Assembly: GCA_963791235.1 (NCBI GenBank)
Contig: CAWBRW010000008.1
Coordinates: forward strand, 1-64,000
Direction: 5' to 3'
Origin: JALORV01 sp963791235
GTDB lineage: Bacteria > Pseudomonadota > Gammaproteobacteria > Burkholderiales > Burkholderiaceae_F
DNA: 64,000 bases
This document shows positions 44,716-52,971 of this stretch, in pieces (position 1 is the stretch's first letter; each line of letters begins with the position of its first letter). The translations under genes and the position numbers were made by a program. The notes beneath the pieces are model-generated. The model saw only the letters and a program-made list of their open reading frames with translations. It was not told where the DNA came from and did no database searches.

Positions 44716-45738
44716 TCACCTGGGCTGTGCGAGACGATCGACCATCGCGATGATCGCCTTGACCTGGACGCCGGTCTTGACCGCGTAATCCGTGCCCGTG
44801 TAGCCCCACCAGTCCCAGCACCCGTTCGGATTGAATGGCTGCCACCAGGACACCATCGTCGGCTGGCTCGGTTGCACCTGCGGGTACAGCACGATGGTGT
44901 CATGTCCGGCGGCCCAGCCGTTGTAGCCGGCGTCGCGCACGAAGACCTGCTTGATCTGGGTCGCCCCCTGGCGGCAGCCGTGCAGCGCGACGTGGACGCG
45001 GCAGCGCACGCCCTTCTCGCATTGCGCCGGAATGTAGGCATAGCCGGCACTCGCCATCGAGGACATCGACCACCAGCGCCGCCAGGTCGGGACGAACTCC
45101 GCCTGCGCGAACTCGAGGACACGTCCCTGGCTGGCCGTGCCCGCGGGAATGCCCGGATGCAGCGCGCTCAGCATCTCGCCGACACGATCGACGCCGCAGC
45201 GGTTGAGGAACGGGGTGTCGCTCGTGTTGCACGCAACGCCCTGCGACGGCGTCGGCAAGCCGTGCGCCAGGCCGGGCTCGACCTTGAACTGTGTGCCTGC
45301 CTTGTTGTAGTGGGCGAAGAACTCGGAACTGGAGCGCACCACCGACGGCACCACCTTGGTGTCGACTTCGCCTGCAAGCAGCCACGCGCGCATGCGGCGC
45401 AGATTCTCGGTCGAATCGATGAGGCGAATGCCGGCGAGGCGTTCGGCGTCGCGGATCGAACCGTCGGCGCCCGGGTCGCCTTCCATGCACGGGCGCTCGA
45501 TGCGAGCCGCATTAATGCCGACGCAGTAATACGGGCCGCCCGCAAAAACCCCGACCCCCGCGACGCGCGCGGAATGAGCCACTGCCACCTGCACCGCCAT
45601 GTACGCCCCGGACGACAGGCCGGAGACGGTGAACCGGTCGCCCTGCGCGTTCAAGGCCGGAAGACGGTCCGCGGCCGTCGCGGCTACCATCGGCGCGGCC
45701 GCCAGCAGCACCGCAACCCGTCTCGCCCATGACCGCAT
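44716..45738 (-). CDS. PHB depolymerase-like extracellular esterase
   Basis: A 340-residue exported alpha/beta hydrolase with a signal peptide (1-22). It has the lipase box GLSSG (Ser42), disulfide-type Cys pairs, GYAYIPAQCEKGVRCRVHVALHGCRQ and a Trp-rich C-terminal WWQPFNPNGCWDWWGYTG. This matches short-chain PHA depolymerases and related poly(3HB)/feruloyl-type esterases. No separate substrate-binding domain is present, so oligomers or another ester may be the true substrate. Its start codon overlaps the start codon of the divergent DUF2238 gene. Confidence 0.85.
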   Translation of the reverse strand: MRSWARRVAVLLAAAPMVAATAADRLPALNAQGDRFTVSGLSSGAYMAVQVAVAHSARVAGVGVFAGGPYYCVGINAARIERPCMEGDPGADGSIRDAERLAGIRLIDSTENLRRMRAWLLAGEVDTKVVPSVVRSSSEFFAHYNKAGTQFKVEPGLAHGLPTPSQGVACNTSDTPFLNRCGVDRVGEMLSALHPGIPAGTASQGRVLEFAQAEFVPTWRRWWSMSSMASAGYAYIPAQCEKGVRCRVHVALHGCRQGATQIKQVFVRDAGYNGWAAGHDTIVLYPQVQPSQPTMVSWWQPFNPNGCWDWWGYTGTDYAVKTGVQVKAIIAMVDRLAQPR

Positions 45739-46384
45739 GACCGCCTCCCGCACGCCGTTGCTCACCGCCCTGCTGATCGCCACGATCATCGCACTGCTCG
45801 CCTCCGGCTGGCGGCCGTATGACCGTCTCACGTGGCTGATGGAAGTGCTGCCGGTGCTGATCGCCCTGCCGCTGCTGATCGCGACGCGCGAACGGTACCC
45901 GCTGACCACGCTGCTGTACCTGCTGATCTTCTTGCACGGGCTGGTGCTGATCCTGGGTGGCGCCTACACCTACGCCCGCGTGCCAGCGGGACACTGGGTG
46001 CAGCAGGCATTCGACCTGTCACGCAATCCCTACGACAAGCTCGGGCACTTCATGCAGGGCTTCGTGCCGGCCGTCATCGCGCGGGAAATCCTGCTCCGCG
46101 GCGGGCACGTGCACGGACGTCGGATGACCGCGTTCCTGTGCGTCTGCGTGGCGCTGGCGATCAGCGCGTTCTACGAGCTGATCGAGTGGTGGTCGGCACT
46201 CGCGCTGGGACAAGGTGCCGACGAGTTCCTCGGCACGCAGGGCGATCCCTGGGATACGCAGTCGGACATGCTGATGGCTCTGATCGGCGCAATCGCGGCA
46301 CTGCTTGCGTTGTCCGGCCTGCACGACCGGCAGCTACTGGCGCTGCGATCGGGCACCGCCTCCGACGGTCGGCCGCCGCGCTAA
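45737..46384 (+). CDS. DUF2238 (YjdF-like) inner-membrane protein
   Basis: A 215-residue membrane protein with about six hydrophobic helices. Family-typical motifs are NPYDKLGHFMQGFVPA near residue 95, AISAFYELIEWWSAL near 140 and DEFLGTQGDPWDTQSDMLMALIG near 165. The function is unknown. The ATG at 45737-45739 overlaps the start codon of the esterase on the other strand (45736-45738), so each promoter would lie inside the other gene. Confidence 0.85.
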   Translation: MTASRTPLLTALLIATIIALLASGWRPYDRLTWLMEVLPVLIALPLLIATRERYPLTTLLYLLIFLHGLVLILGGAYTYARVPAGHWVQQAFDLSRNPYDKLGHFMQGFVPAVIAREILLRGGHVHGRRMTAFLCVCVALAISAFYELIEWWSALALGQGADEFLGTQGDPWDTQSDMLMALIGAIAALLALSGLHDRQLLALRSGTASDGRPPR

Positions 46385-46445
46385 GAGTCCTTGGCGCAAC
46401 GCGCGCGACCCACCCGCGCCGCGCCCTTGAGCGGCGACAAGTCGG

Positions 46446-46586
46446 CCGATCACTGAACGTCAAGTTGGGTACGCGCAGCGCGAGTGGGATGGCCGGGTCA
46501 CGCAGGCCTGCGGCAGTGCACTGCCGCAGGCCTCGCAGATCTTTGACCGCGCGCAGTTTGCGCTCGGCCTGCGTCACAACTTCTAG
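46446..46586 (+). pseudogene. C-terminal remnant of a porin gene
   Basis: About 46 residues encode VGYAQREWDG, an ALPQASQIFDRAQFALGL stretch and a final RHNF before TAG. They match the last two strands of porin copy 2 (VGYAQREWDG...FALGIRHLF). No upstream porin sequence or start is present, so only the 3' end of a third porin remains, with its terminator. Confidence 0.85.
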
Positions 46587-46608
46587 GCCAATTCAAGGCA
46601 TCGAGACG

Positions 46609-46644
46609 GCGGCCGCGGCTCAAGCGGCCGCAGTCTTCTTTTTG
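46609..46644 (+). terminator. Terminator left from the porin remnant
   Basis: A perfect 8-bp stem (gcggccgc on both arms, a palindrome) with a 7-nt loop is followed by AGTCTTCTTTTT. It lies 23 bases after the remnant's stop, as in the intact porins. Confidence 0.6.
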
Positions 46645-46760
46645 CCGTCTGTCCGAAATTCGGCGCGTGAGAGGGGTAATCCGCCATTCAGTGGATTGCC
46701 GCTTCTGCATGAACATCCCACTGTCACATTGCGTGCAGACAATGCGCGCCGGAGGCGATC

Positions 46761-47072
46761 ATGCAGATGCGGATGCGCGAGCGGAACAACGAGGTCGAGA
46801 TCCAGTTCAGCAGCCTGGGAGGCCGGCAGCAGGCCGTCCTGGAAGCGCTGAGCGGCGCCACGGGCCACGGCGAGCCGATCGATCGCGCCAAGCTCGAATC
46901 GCTGTCGGTGCGCGCCCGTGCAGACGCAATGCAGGTGCGGGTACGCGCGAAATCGGGTGAGTGCCTGGACCTGACGCAGCTCTATCGCGGTCTGCGCCGC
47001 GCGCTGTTCGAGGACGTCCGCCGCAAGGCGGACGCGTCCCTTGCCGGCTACTGCGCGGAGCCCGGAGCCTAG
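46761..47072 (+). CDS. Small hypothetical protein
   Basis: A 103-residue protein of mixed charge, rich in Arg, Ala, Glu and Leu, with no signal peptide or transmembrane helix. GGAGG lies 5 bases before the ATG, and the codon pattern matches real genes in the window. I do not recognise the family. Its TAG stop touches the left end of the inverted-repeat element. Confidence 0.6.
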   Translation: MQMRMRERNNEVEIQFSSLGGRQQAVLEALSGATGHGEPIDRAKLESLSVRARADAMQVRVRAKSGECLDLTQLYRGLRRALFEDVRRKADASLAGYCAEPGA

Positions 47073-47241
47073 GACCTGTTCACGCTAAATGCAGGAGATG
47101 CGTTGGGCCGCAATGCGGATGGATGCGCGAAGGGCGGCGCCGCGAATGGTAGTTCCCCTTCGCAAGCCGCCCGACAAAGCAGACGCCGCAATGCGTCCGC
47201 CACTCCCTTCGCACTCCCGGCTTTAGAGTGAGCAGGCCTTA
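47070..47241. mobile_element. MITE-like 168-bp element with terminal inverted repeats and flanking TA
   Basis: The left end GGACCTGTTCACGCTAAA (47072-47089) and the inverted right end AGGCCTGCTCACTCTAAA (complement of 47222-47239) match at 14 of 18 positions, and each is bordered by TA. Inside are a direct repeat gccgcaatgcg (47107-47117 and 47185-47195), the inverted pair gcgaaggg / cccttcgc (47127-47134 and 47156-47163, with a third copy at 47205-47212) and gggcggc / gccgccc. No coding sequence fits. TA flanks suggest an IS630/mariner-type source. The stop codons of both convergent neighbours lie in its edges. Confidence 0.6.
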
Positions 47242-47853
47242 GAAGCGCAGCCCGACGCCCAGCGACATCATCGGCGCAAAGCGGGCTTCGTCCGCGAGTC
47301 CAGCGGCGTCTAGTGCCCGCGCATCCATTCCGCAGGGTCCGGCCGCTACTCCGCCCGGACAGCCCCAGGTAGCGAGGCTGCCGCGCTGGTACATCACGCC
47401 CAGATCCGCCGTCAGATAAAGGCCGCTGCGCGCAGCCGTTCCCAGGCCCCAGCCAACGCCAAGATAGGGGTTGCCTCGCGCGGGTGAGATGCGCGCATCC
47501 AGCGCGACGCTAGACGACCCGTAGTCGCCCACACTGCGCAGGATGCCGTCCAGGGCCGGACTGGCGGCCCCGGGGACATCGGCGCGCATCGATCCGTAGG
47601 CAAGGCCACCCGTGACACGAAAACCGCTGGCCAGTGGATACCAGTCCGCCAGCACCATCGAACTGGCGACGACCCCGTCGCTTGCGAGCAGGCCGGGGCG
47701 CCCGCCGACCCAGCCGCGGAGGCCGATACTGGGCGTCAGTTCGACTGCACGATCAGCGCCCAGCGGCGGCAGGGACAATCCGGGCCCCTGCACCTGTGCC
47801 GCAGCCGTTGCGGCCATCAGCATCCACGCTGCCCCGACGATCTGCCATCTCAT
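47239..47853 (-). CDS. Putative outer-membrane beta-barrel protein
   Basis: A 204-residue protein with a signal peptide (1-20, ending AAAQ). Alternating polar/hydrophobic strands follow (VASSMVLADWYPLASGFRVTGGLAYG, GNPYLGVGWGLG, GLYLTADLGVMYQRG), and the last strand MMSLGVGLRF ends in Phe, the BAM recognition feature. This resembles small OM barrels of unknown function. GGAGG precedes the ATG. Its TAA stop lies in the end of the inverted-repeat element. Confidence 0.7.
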   Translation of the reverse strand: MRWQIVGAAWMLMAATAAAQVQGPGLSLPPLGADRAVELTPSIGLRGWVGGRPGLLASDGVVASSMVLADWYPLASGFRVTGGLAYGSMRADVPGAASPALDGILRSVGDYGSSSVALDARISPARGNPYLGVGWGLGTAARSGLYLTADLGVMYQRGSLATWGCPGGVAAGPCGMDARALDAAGLADEARFAPMMSLGVGLRF

Positions 47854-48028
47854 GACTGCCTCCGGTAGCTGCCACCGCACCGCCCTCAAGCTAGGACAGG
47901 TCCGACTGGCTGCATAGCCGAAGATTCACGCAAAAGCGGCCCCATATCAGCGGCACTGCTGTGAATGGGGGATGGCTGCGCCCCCTCGCTTCGGAATTCC
48001 GGCCCAGGGCGTCGCAAGCGCGCGACGA

Positions 48029-48418
48029 TTACTCCTCGAACCGGGGCTTGCGCGACGGCGGCGGTCGATCGCCGCGCTCCGGCCGGCGCGGCGGCCCGCT
48101 CCGCTCGCGGAACGACGGAGCACGATCGCGCGGCGGACCGGGCGGCCGACCACCGGCAAACCGGGCTAGTCGCATCACCAGCCGCAGCACTTCATTCACC
48201 GATTCCGAATCGCGGAAGACGCGCGCCACGTCGGGGTCCAGCCGGATCGCGCCCGCCGATGCAACATGCATCCGCTCGCGCGGCGCCTCGCCGCGTGCCG
48301 GGCGCTCGGCGCGCTGGTACGGATTGCCGACGGTACGGTCCTGCAGCGCACGGGCGCGTGGCCCCGTGCGCGTGCCGACCGGCGGGCCACGGCGTTCCTT
48401 CTTGTCACGCTCCTTCAT
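48029..48418 (-). CDS. Arg/Pro-rich, largely disordered basic protein
   Basis: A 129-residue protein. The N-terminal half is highly basic (KERDKKERRGPPVG), a short helical patch (ARVFRDSESVNEVLRLVMRLA) lies in the middle, and the C-terminal tail is Arg/Pro/Gly-rich. GAGGAGG lies close before the ATG, supporting translation. The composition suggests nucleic-acid binding, but no known domain is seen. Confidence 0.6.
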   Translation of the reverse strand: MKERDKKERRGPPVGTRTGPRARALQDRTVGNPYQRAERPARGEAPRERMHVASAGAIRLDPDVARVFRDSESVNEVLRLVMRLARFAGGRPPGPPRDRAPSFRERSGPPRRPERGDRPPPSRKPRFEE

Positions 48419-48479
48419 TGGTGCCTCCTCGGGCAGTGTCGGTGTTCGACTCAGAGATGCTCCGCGAGGAGCCCCTGCG

Positions 48480-48509
48480 AAAAAAGAAGGCCGCACGTGG
48501 CGGCCTTCG
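48480..48509 (-). terminator. Terminator after fadD
   Basis: On the minus strand a 9-bp stem (gaaggccgc / gcggccttc) with a 5-nt loop is followed by seven T residues, 17 bases beyond the fadD stop. Confidence 0.88.
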
Positions 48510-48526
48510 CGTATCGAGTTGCAGGC

Positions 48527-50209
48527 TCAGACGGCTTTCTTTTCGTCGCGCAGTTCGCGCCGCAGGATCTTGCCAACATTGGTCTTCGGCAGGTCGCTGC
48601 GAAACTCGATGTACTTCGGCTTCTTGTAGCCGGTCAGGTGCTCCTTGCAGTGCTCCATCAGTTCCTTCTCGGTGAGCGCGGGATGCTTCTTTACGACGAA
48701 GAGCTTGACCGCCTCGCCCGAATTCTCGTCCGGCACGCCGACTGCAGCACACTCGAGCACGCTTGGATGCCCTGCGACCACACCTTCGACTTCGTTCGGG
48801 TACACGTTGAAGCCGGAGACCAGAATCATGTCCTTCTTGCGGTCGACGATCTTGGTGTAGCCCTCGGCATCCATGACGCCGATGTCCCCGGTCTTGAAGA
48901 AGCCGTCGGCCGTCATGACCTTGATGGTTTCGTCCGGCCGGTTCCAGTAACCCGGCATCACCTGCGGACCGCGGATCGCGATCTCGCCCACCGAGCCGAC
49001 CGGCATCGGCTTTCCGGCGTCGTCGAGGATGGCAATCTCGGTCGACGGCATCGGCAGGCCGATCGATCCGGTGTACCGGCTGGTGTCGATCGGGTTGCAG
49101 GTCGCCGCCGGAGACGTCTCCGACAGGCCGTACGCTTCGCAGATCGGGCAGCCCGTGAGCTTCAGCCATTTCTCCGCAACTGCCTGCTGAACTGCCATGC
49201 CACCGCCGAGCGACACCAGCAGGCCCTTGAAATTGAGCTTGCGGAATTCTTCGTTGTTCATCAGTCCGTTGAACAGCGTATTGACCGCGGGGAATACGTG
49301 GAAGCTGTGCTTCTGCAGTTCCTTGACGAAGCCGGGGATGTCGCGCGGGTTCGGAATCAGCACGCAGTGGCCGCCGACGCGCGCCGACAGCATCGCGCAC
49401 GCGGTCAGCGCGAAGATGTGATACAGCGGCAACGCGGTGATGACCGTCAGCTGCTCGCCGGACTTCAGCTTCTTCAGCGCCGGCTGGTACCACGCCTCGG
49501 ACTGCAGCACGTTGGCGACGATGTTCTTGTGCAGCAGTTGCGCGCCCTTGCTGACGCCGGTCGTTCCGCCGGTGTACTGCAGGAACGCGGTGTCCTCCAG
49601 CGTCACGGAGACCGGCTTCAGCGTCATGCGCAGGCCATCGGCCAGCGCCTCGTTCCAGCGAATCGCGTTGGGGATCGTGTACTCGGGCACCATCTTCTTC
49701 ACGTTGCGCACGACGAAGTTGACCAGGATGCCCTTGAAGAAGCCGAGCATGTCGCCCATTGCGCAGACCACGACCGTCCGCGTCGGCACCTTGTCATAGA
49801 CCTGCTGCAGTGTCGTCGCGAAGTTCTCGAGAATGAAAATCGCATCCGCACCGGAGTCCTTGAGCTGGTGCTCCAGTTCGCGCGGCGTGTACAGCGGATT
49901 GACGTTGACGACGGTACAGCCGGCCCGCAGCACGCCCGCCAGCACGACCGGGTACTGCAGCACGTTGGGCATCATGATGGCGACGCGCTTGCCCTTGGTG
50001 AAGCCACGGCTCTGCAGCCACGCGCCGATTGCGGCCGACTGGGTGTCGAGGTCGTGGAATGTCAGCGTCTTGCCCATGCAGCTGTACGCGGGCTGGCCGC
50101 CATGCTTCTTGAAGGCCTCTTCCAGCAGCTCCACCAGCGACTTGTACTGGTGGTAATCGATGTCGGCGGGAACGCCGTTGGGGTAGTTCTTCAGCCAGAA
50201 CCGGTCCAT
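48527..50209 (-). CDS. fadD: Long-chain fatty acid-CoA ligase
   Basis: A 560-residue ANL-family enzyme that activates fatty acids to acyl-CoA with ATP, the entry step of beta-oxidation. FLQYTGGTTGVSKGAQLLHKN is the AMP-binding P-loop, EAYGLSETSPAATCNP the adenylate motif, FFKTGDIGVMDAEGY and DRKKDMILVSGFNVYPNEVE the hinge, and GKILRREL the catalytic Lys. AAGGAG precedes the ATG. It is a single-gene unit ended by a terminator. Confidence 0.96.
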   Translation of the reverse strand: MDRFWLKNYPNGVPADIDYHQYKSLVELLEEAFKKHGGQPAYSCMGKTLTFHDLDTQSAAIGAWLQSRGFTKGKRVAIMMPNVLQYPVVLAGVLRAGCTVVNVNPLYTPRELEHQLKDSGADAIFILENFATTLQQVYDKVPTRTVVVCAMGDMLGFFKGILVNFVVRNVKKMVPEYTIPNAIRWNEALADGLRMTLKPVSVTLEDTAFLQYTGGTTGVSKGAQLLHKNIVANVLQSEAWYQPALKKLKSGEQLTVITALPLYHIFALTACAMLSARVGGHCVLIPNPRDIPGFVKELQKHSFHVFPAVNTLFNGLMNNEEFRKLNFKGLLVSLGGGMAVQQAVAEKWLKLTGCPICEAYGLSETSPAATCNPIDTSRYTGSIGLPMPSTEIAILDDAGKPMPVGSVGEIAIRGPQVMPGYWNRPDETIKVMTADGFFKTGDIGVMDAEGYTKIVDRKKDMILVSGFNVYPNEVEGVVAGHPSVLECAAVGVPDENSGEAVKLFVVKKHPALTEKELMEHCKEHLTGYKKPKYIEFRSDLPKTNVGKILRRELRDEKKAV

Positions 50210-50324
50210 CGTGGTCTCCTTGTTGCGCCGGCAGCCACCGGCGCCGTTCTTGGATTCGGGTGCACCGTGCAGCCGCGGTGAACCGATCGATTTTAGCCCT
50301 TTGACCCCGGTCGGGCTCCGTGTG

Positions 50325-51431
50325 CTAACGCGGAGCTTGCAGCTGGTCCAGGGCAGCGTTGCGCTGCTCGGGCGAAAGGGCCGCCAGCCGCTTGACTCCG
50401 GCATAGAAGGCGGGAAAGTCGCCTTGGTGCTGGGCGAGCAGCGCGCTGAACGCGGGTACGCGGTCGTTGTAAGCCGCCACCGCGGCGAGGTGCGCGTTGG
50501 TGAGATCCTGGGCGAAGAAGCGGTCGTAGCCGGCGTAGCCGCCCCAGCTCTGTTTCAGCGCTGCATAGTCCTGCTGCAGTTCGGCAAACAGCTGCCGCTT
50601 GCGCGCGCGCTTGGCCGCGTCGGTCGCCGTGCTGTCGTAGTTCTGCTGCAGCAGCGCGCGGTACTTCAGCAGCAGATTCAGGAACTGTTCGCGCCGCTGC
50701 GCGAACTCCGCATACGCCTGGCGCGACGACTCACTGCCATGGACGTCCAGCCAGCGGCGTACGCCCTCGCGCTCGACGGTCGTCGCGAAGGACTCGTTGA
50801 AGGTCGTGTCGCCACCAACGAACACCACCTGGTGCGCCAGTTCATGGAACAGCAGGCCGGCGAGCTGGCCCTCGGTACCGCCGACAAAGGTGTTGAGCAG
50901 CGGATCCGCGAACCAGCCGAGCGTCGAATACGCCGGCACGCCGCTGACGTTGACTTCATAGCCTTCGGCACGAAGCCCATCGGCGGCAGCATCGGCCGCT
51001 GCCTTGTCGAAGTAGCCGCGGTAGCCGGCGCAGCCCACCACCGGATAGCACCACTGCTTGAGCTGCAGCGACAGTTCGGGGGTGGCGAAGACGTTCCACA
51101 CCACGTAAGGCCGCTTCAGGTCGGCGTAGCGGGTGTAGCTGCCATTGTCGGGCAGGCTCAGCTGGGCGGATGCAAACGTGCGCATCTGCTGTGCGCGTTC
51201 GAGCCGCTGCTTGAGCGGCGGCGCGGCCTGCGGGTCGGCGATCACATCGGGGATCGGTCGTGCAGCCTCGAGCATCGCGAAGTGCCCCTGGACCGATTGC
51301 GCGTAGTAACCCAGGGTCGAACAGCCGCCGGCCAGGCCCCCAACAAGCAGCAGCCCGCCTGCGGCGGCGAGCCACCACCTGCGACTGTGTCGCAACGAAT
51401 TCACCCAGCCGGATGCGCCCATGCGGCGCAT
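50325..51431 (-). CDS. Predicted aminopeptidase lipoprotein (COG4324-like)
   Basis: A protein of about 368 residues with a lipoprotein signal (GGLAGGC before STLGYYAQ). The zinc motif HELAH (in LLFHELAHQVVF) is followed about 15 residues later by NESFATTVE, whose Glu is a likely third ligand. ADLKRPYVVWNVFATPELSL and GYRGYFD are typical of the predicted aminopeptidases of this group. The start is either ATG at 51431 or 51422. Confidence 0.85.
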   Translation of the reverse strand: MRRMGASGWVNSLRHSRRWWLAAAGGLLLVGGLAGGCSTLGYYAQSVQGHFAMLEAARPIPDVIADPQAAPPLKQRLERAQQMRTFASAQLSLPDNGSYTRYADLKRPYVVWNVFATPELSLQLKQWCYPVVGCAGYRGYFDKAAADAAADGLRAEGYEVNVSGVPAYSTLGWFADPLLNTFVGGTEGQLAGLLFHELAHQVVFVGGDTTFNESFATTVEREGVRRWLDVHGSESSRQAYAEFAQRREQFLNLLLKYRALLQQNYDSTATDAAKRARKRQLFAELQQDYAALKQSWGGYAGYDRFFAQDLTNAHLAAVAAYNDRVPAFSALLAQHQGDFPAFYAGVKRLAALSPEQRNAALDQLQAPR

Positions 51432-51464
51432 TCTGCCGAACTCCGCGCCACGAGGCAGCAACGC

Positions 51465-52880
51465 TCAGCGCGGCAGCTGGCAGACCACCCGACGCAGCTT
51501 GCCGCTGGCGGAATCGCGGATCGGGGCGCTGCGCGACATGCGGATCTGCACGGGCCCGACTTCGCAGGTGTCGAAATAGTTACGCAATGCAATGCGCACC
51601 CGACCGCCGCGACCGCGCTCCAGCGCGCCAAGATGGACTGCGAGCACTCCATCCGAGCGCTGCACCACCTGAAACTCGTGCGCACCGGCGCCCTCTTCGA
51701 GCACGGTTTCAAGCGCTAGTGGCACCACCGAGACCTCGCCGCCGCGGAGTCCCGGCAACCGCAGCGTGTCATCACATCGTCCCTCGACCGCGACCGAAGG
51801 AAAGTGGCTGCCACAGGCGCAGGCGTCCGGGTGCAGCGTCACGGCGTCGCCCAGGTCGTAGCGGATCAGTGGCTGGATCCGGTTGGCGAGATTCGTCAGC
51901 AGCACCGAGTGGGAGCGCACACCCGGGTCGACGGGTCGGCCGGCGCGGTCGATCGGTTCCAGCACGACCCAGTCGGCGTTGATGTGAAGTCTGCGGTGCG
52001 GGCACTCCCAGGCGATCGGCAGGAACTCCGAGGCGCCATAGGCACTGCGCACGCGGCAACCGAACGCACGCTGCACGCGCAAGCGAGTCGGTTCCGACAG
52101 GACCTCGCCACCGGTCCAGATCTCGCGTGGCCGCAGCCGCAGCCGCCCTGCCTCCTGCTCTTCGGCCAGCATCTCGGCGGCCGTCGGATAGGTCGCGAGG
52201 ATCGTCGGGCGATACGCGTTCAGCTCTTGAACCAGCGCCGAACAGGGCTGCAGCAAGGCAAAGGCGCGCACGGCGTCGGCCATCCACGGTGCCCAGCGGC
52301 GCATGCGCTCGACCGTGGCGACGCCGGCAAAATGACCATCGGTCGCCGCCACCATCGCGTAGCGGTCGCCTTCCATCAGCTGGCGCAGCAGGTCGGTGGG
52401 TGAGCGCAGTCCGCGAAAGCGCTGCGTCTCGAGCGCGTCGTATACCGCCATCGCGTCCGGATCGTGGACAAAAAAACCGGGCGTGCCGGTCGTGCCCGAA
52501 CTGGTCCAGACGCCGTAACGCCCACCCAGCGAATGACCGATGCGGTTGGGATCGGCGACGAAGTCCTCGATCGCTCGCCGCGTCACGTCCGGCCGAGTGA
52601 CGACCTCGTCAAAACGCTCCATCAGTTGGCGCTTGCTGACAGGCGGCAGGTCTCCCAGAGTCACGCCGGCAGCCGGCAAACGCCGGTACAGGCTGGCGTA
52701 GAACGGCGATGCCGCGCGCGCGTAGGAAACCAGCGCCCGGAGTCGGCGCTCGGCCGCGTGGGCGATAGCCCGGCTGGCCAAGTGGGAGCCTTGCCAGACG
52801 TCGAAGGCCGCTTCAGCCCAGCGTGCCGGGTCATACGCGGACACATTGGGCAGGTTGAAGAGGGAACGCACTGGATGCAT
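51465..52880 (-). CDS. CoF synthetase / phenylacetate-CoA ligase-like protein
   Basis: A protein of about 471 residues of the ANL superfamily, in the PaaK/F390-synthetase-like branch. VWTSSGTTGTPGFFVH is the nucleotide loop, SAYGASEFLPIAWEC the adenylate-site motif, and LIRYDLGDAVTLHPDACACG the conserved core with a Cys pair. These enzymes adenylate carboxylates, but the real substrate of this branch is usually unknown. In-frame ATGs at 52916 and 52943 are alternatives. It is 33 bases from the aminopeptidase gene. Confidence 0.8.
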   Translation of the reverse strand: MHPVRSLFNLPNVSAYDPARWAEAAFDVWQGSHLASRAIAHAAERRLRALVSYARAASPFYASLYRRLPAAGVTLGDLPPVSKRQLMERFDEVVTRPDVTRRAIEDFVADPNRIGHSLGGRYGVWTSSGTTGTPGFFVHDPDAMAVYDALETQRFRGLRSPTDLLRQLMEGDRYAMVAATDGHFAGVATVERMRRWAPWMADAVRAFALLQPCSALVQELNAYRPTILATYPTAAEMLAEEQEAGRLRLRPREIWTGGEVLSEPTRLRVQRAFGCRVRSAYGASEFLPIAWECPHRRLHINADWVVLEPIDRAGRPVDPGVRSHSVLLTNLANRIQPLIRYDLGDAVTLHPDACACGSHFPSVAVEGRCDDTLRLPGLRGGEVSVVPLALETVLEEGAGAHEFQVVQRSDGVLAVHLGALERGRGGRVRIALRNYFDTCEVGPVQIRMSRSAPIRDSASGKLRRVVCQLPR

Positions 52881-52971
52881 CTCGGGTCCGCCGTGCTCGG
52901 CTGTCACACGTTTCATTGTGGCCGGTCCACGCGACGGCGCCATGACGCAATCGGGTGGCCGCGCCGATGCG

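Noticed and set aside
48266..50281. A 671-codon open frame on the plus strand
   Set aside because: It is antisense to fadD, which has every ANL motif in place.
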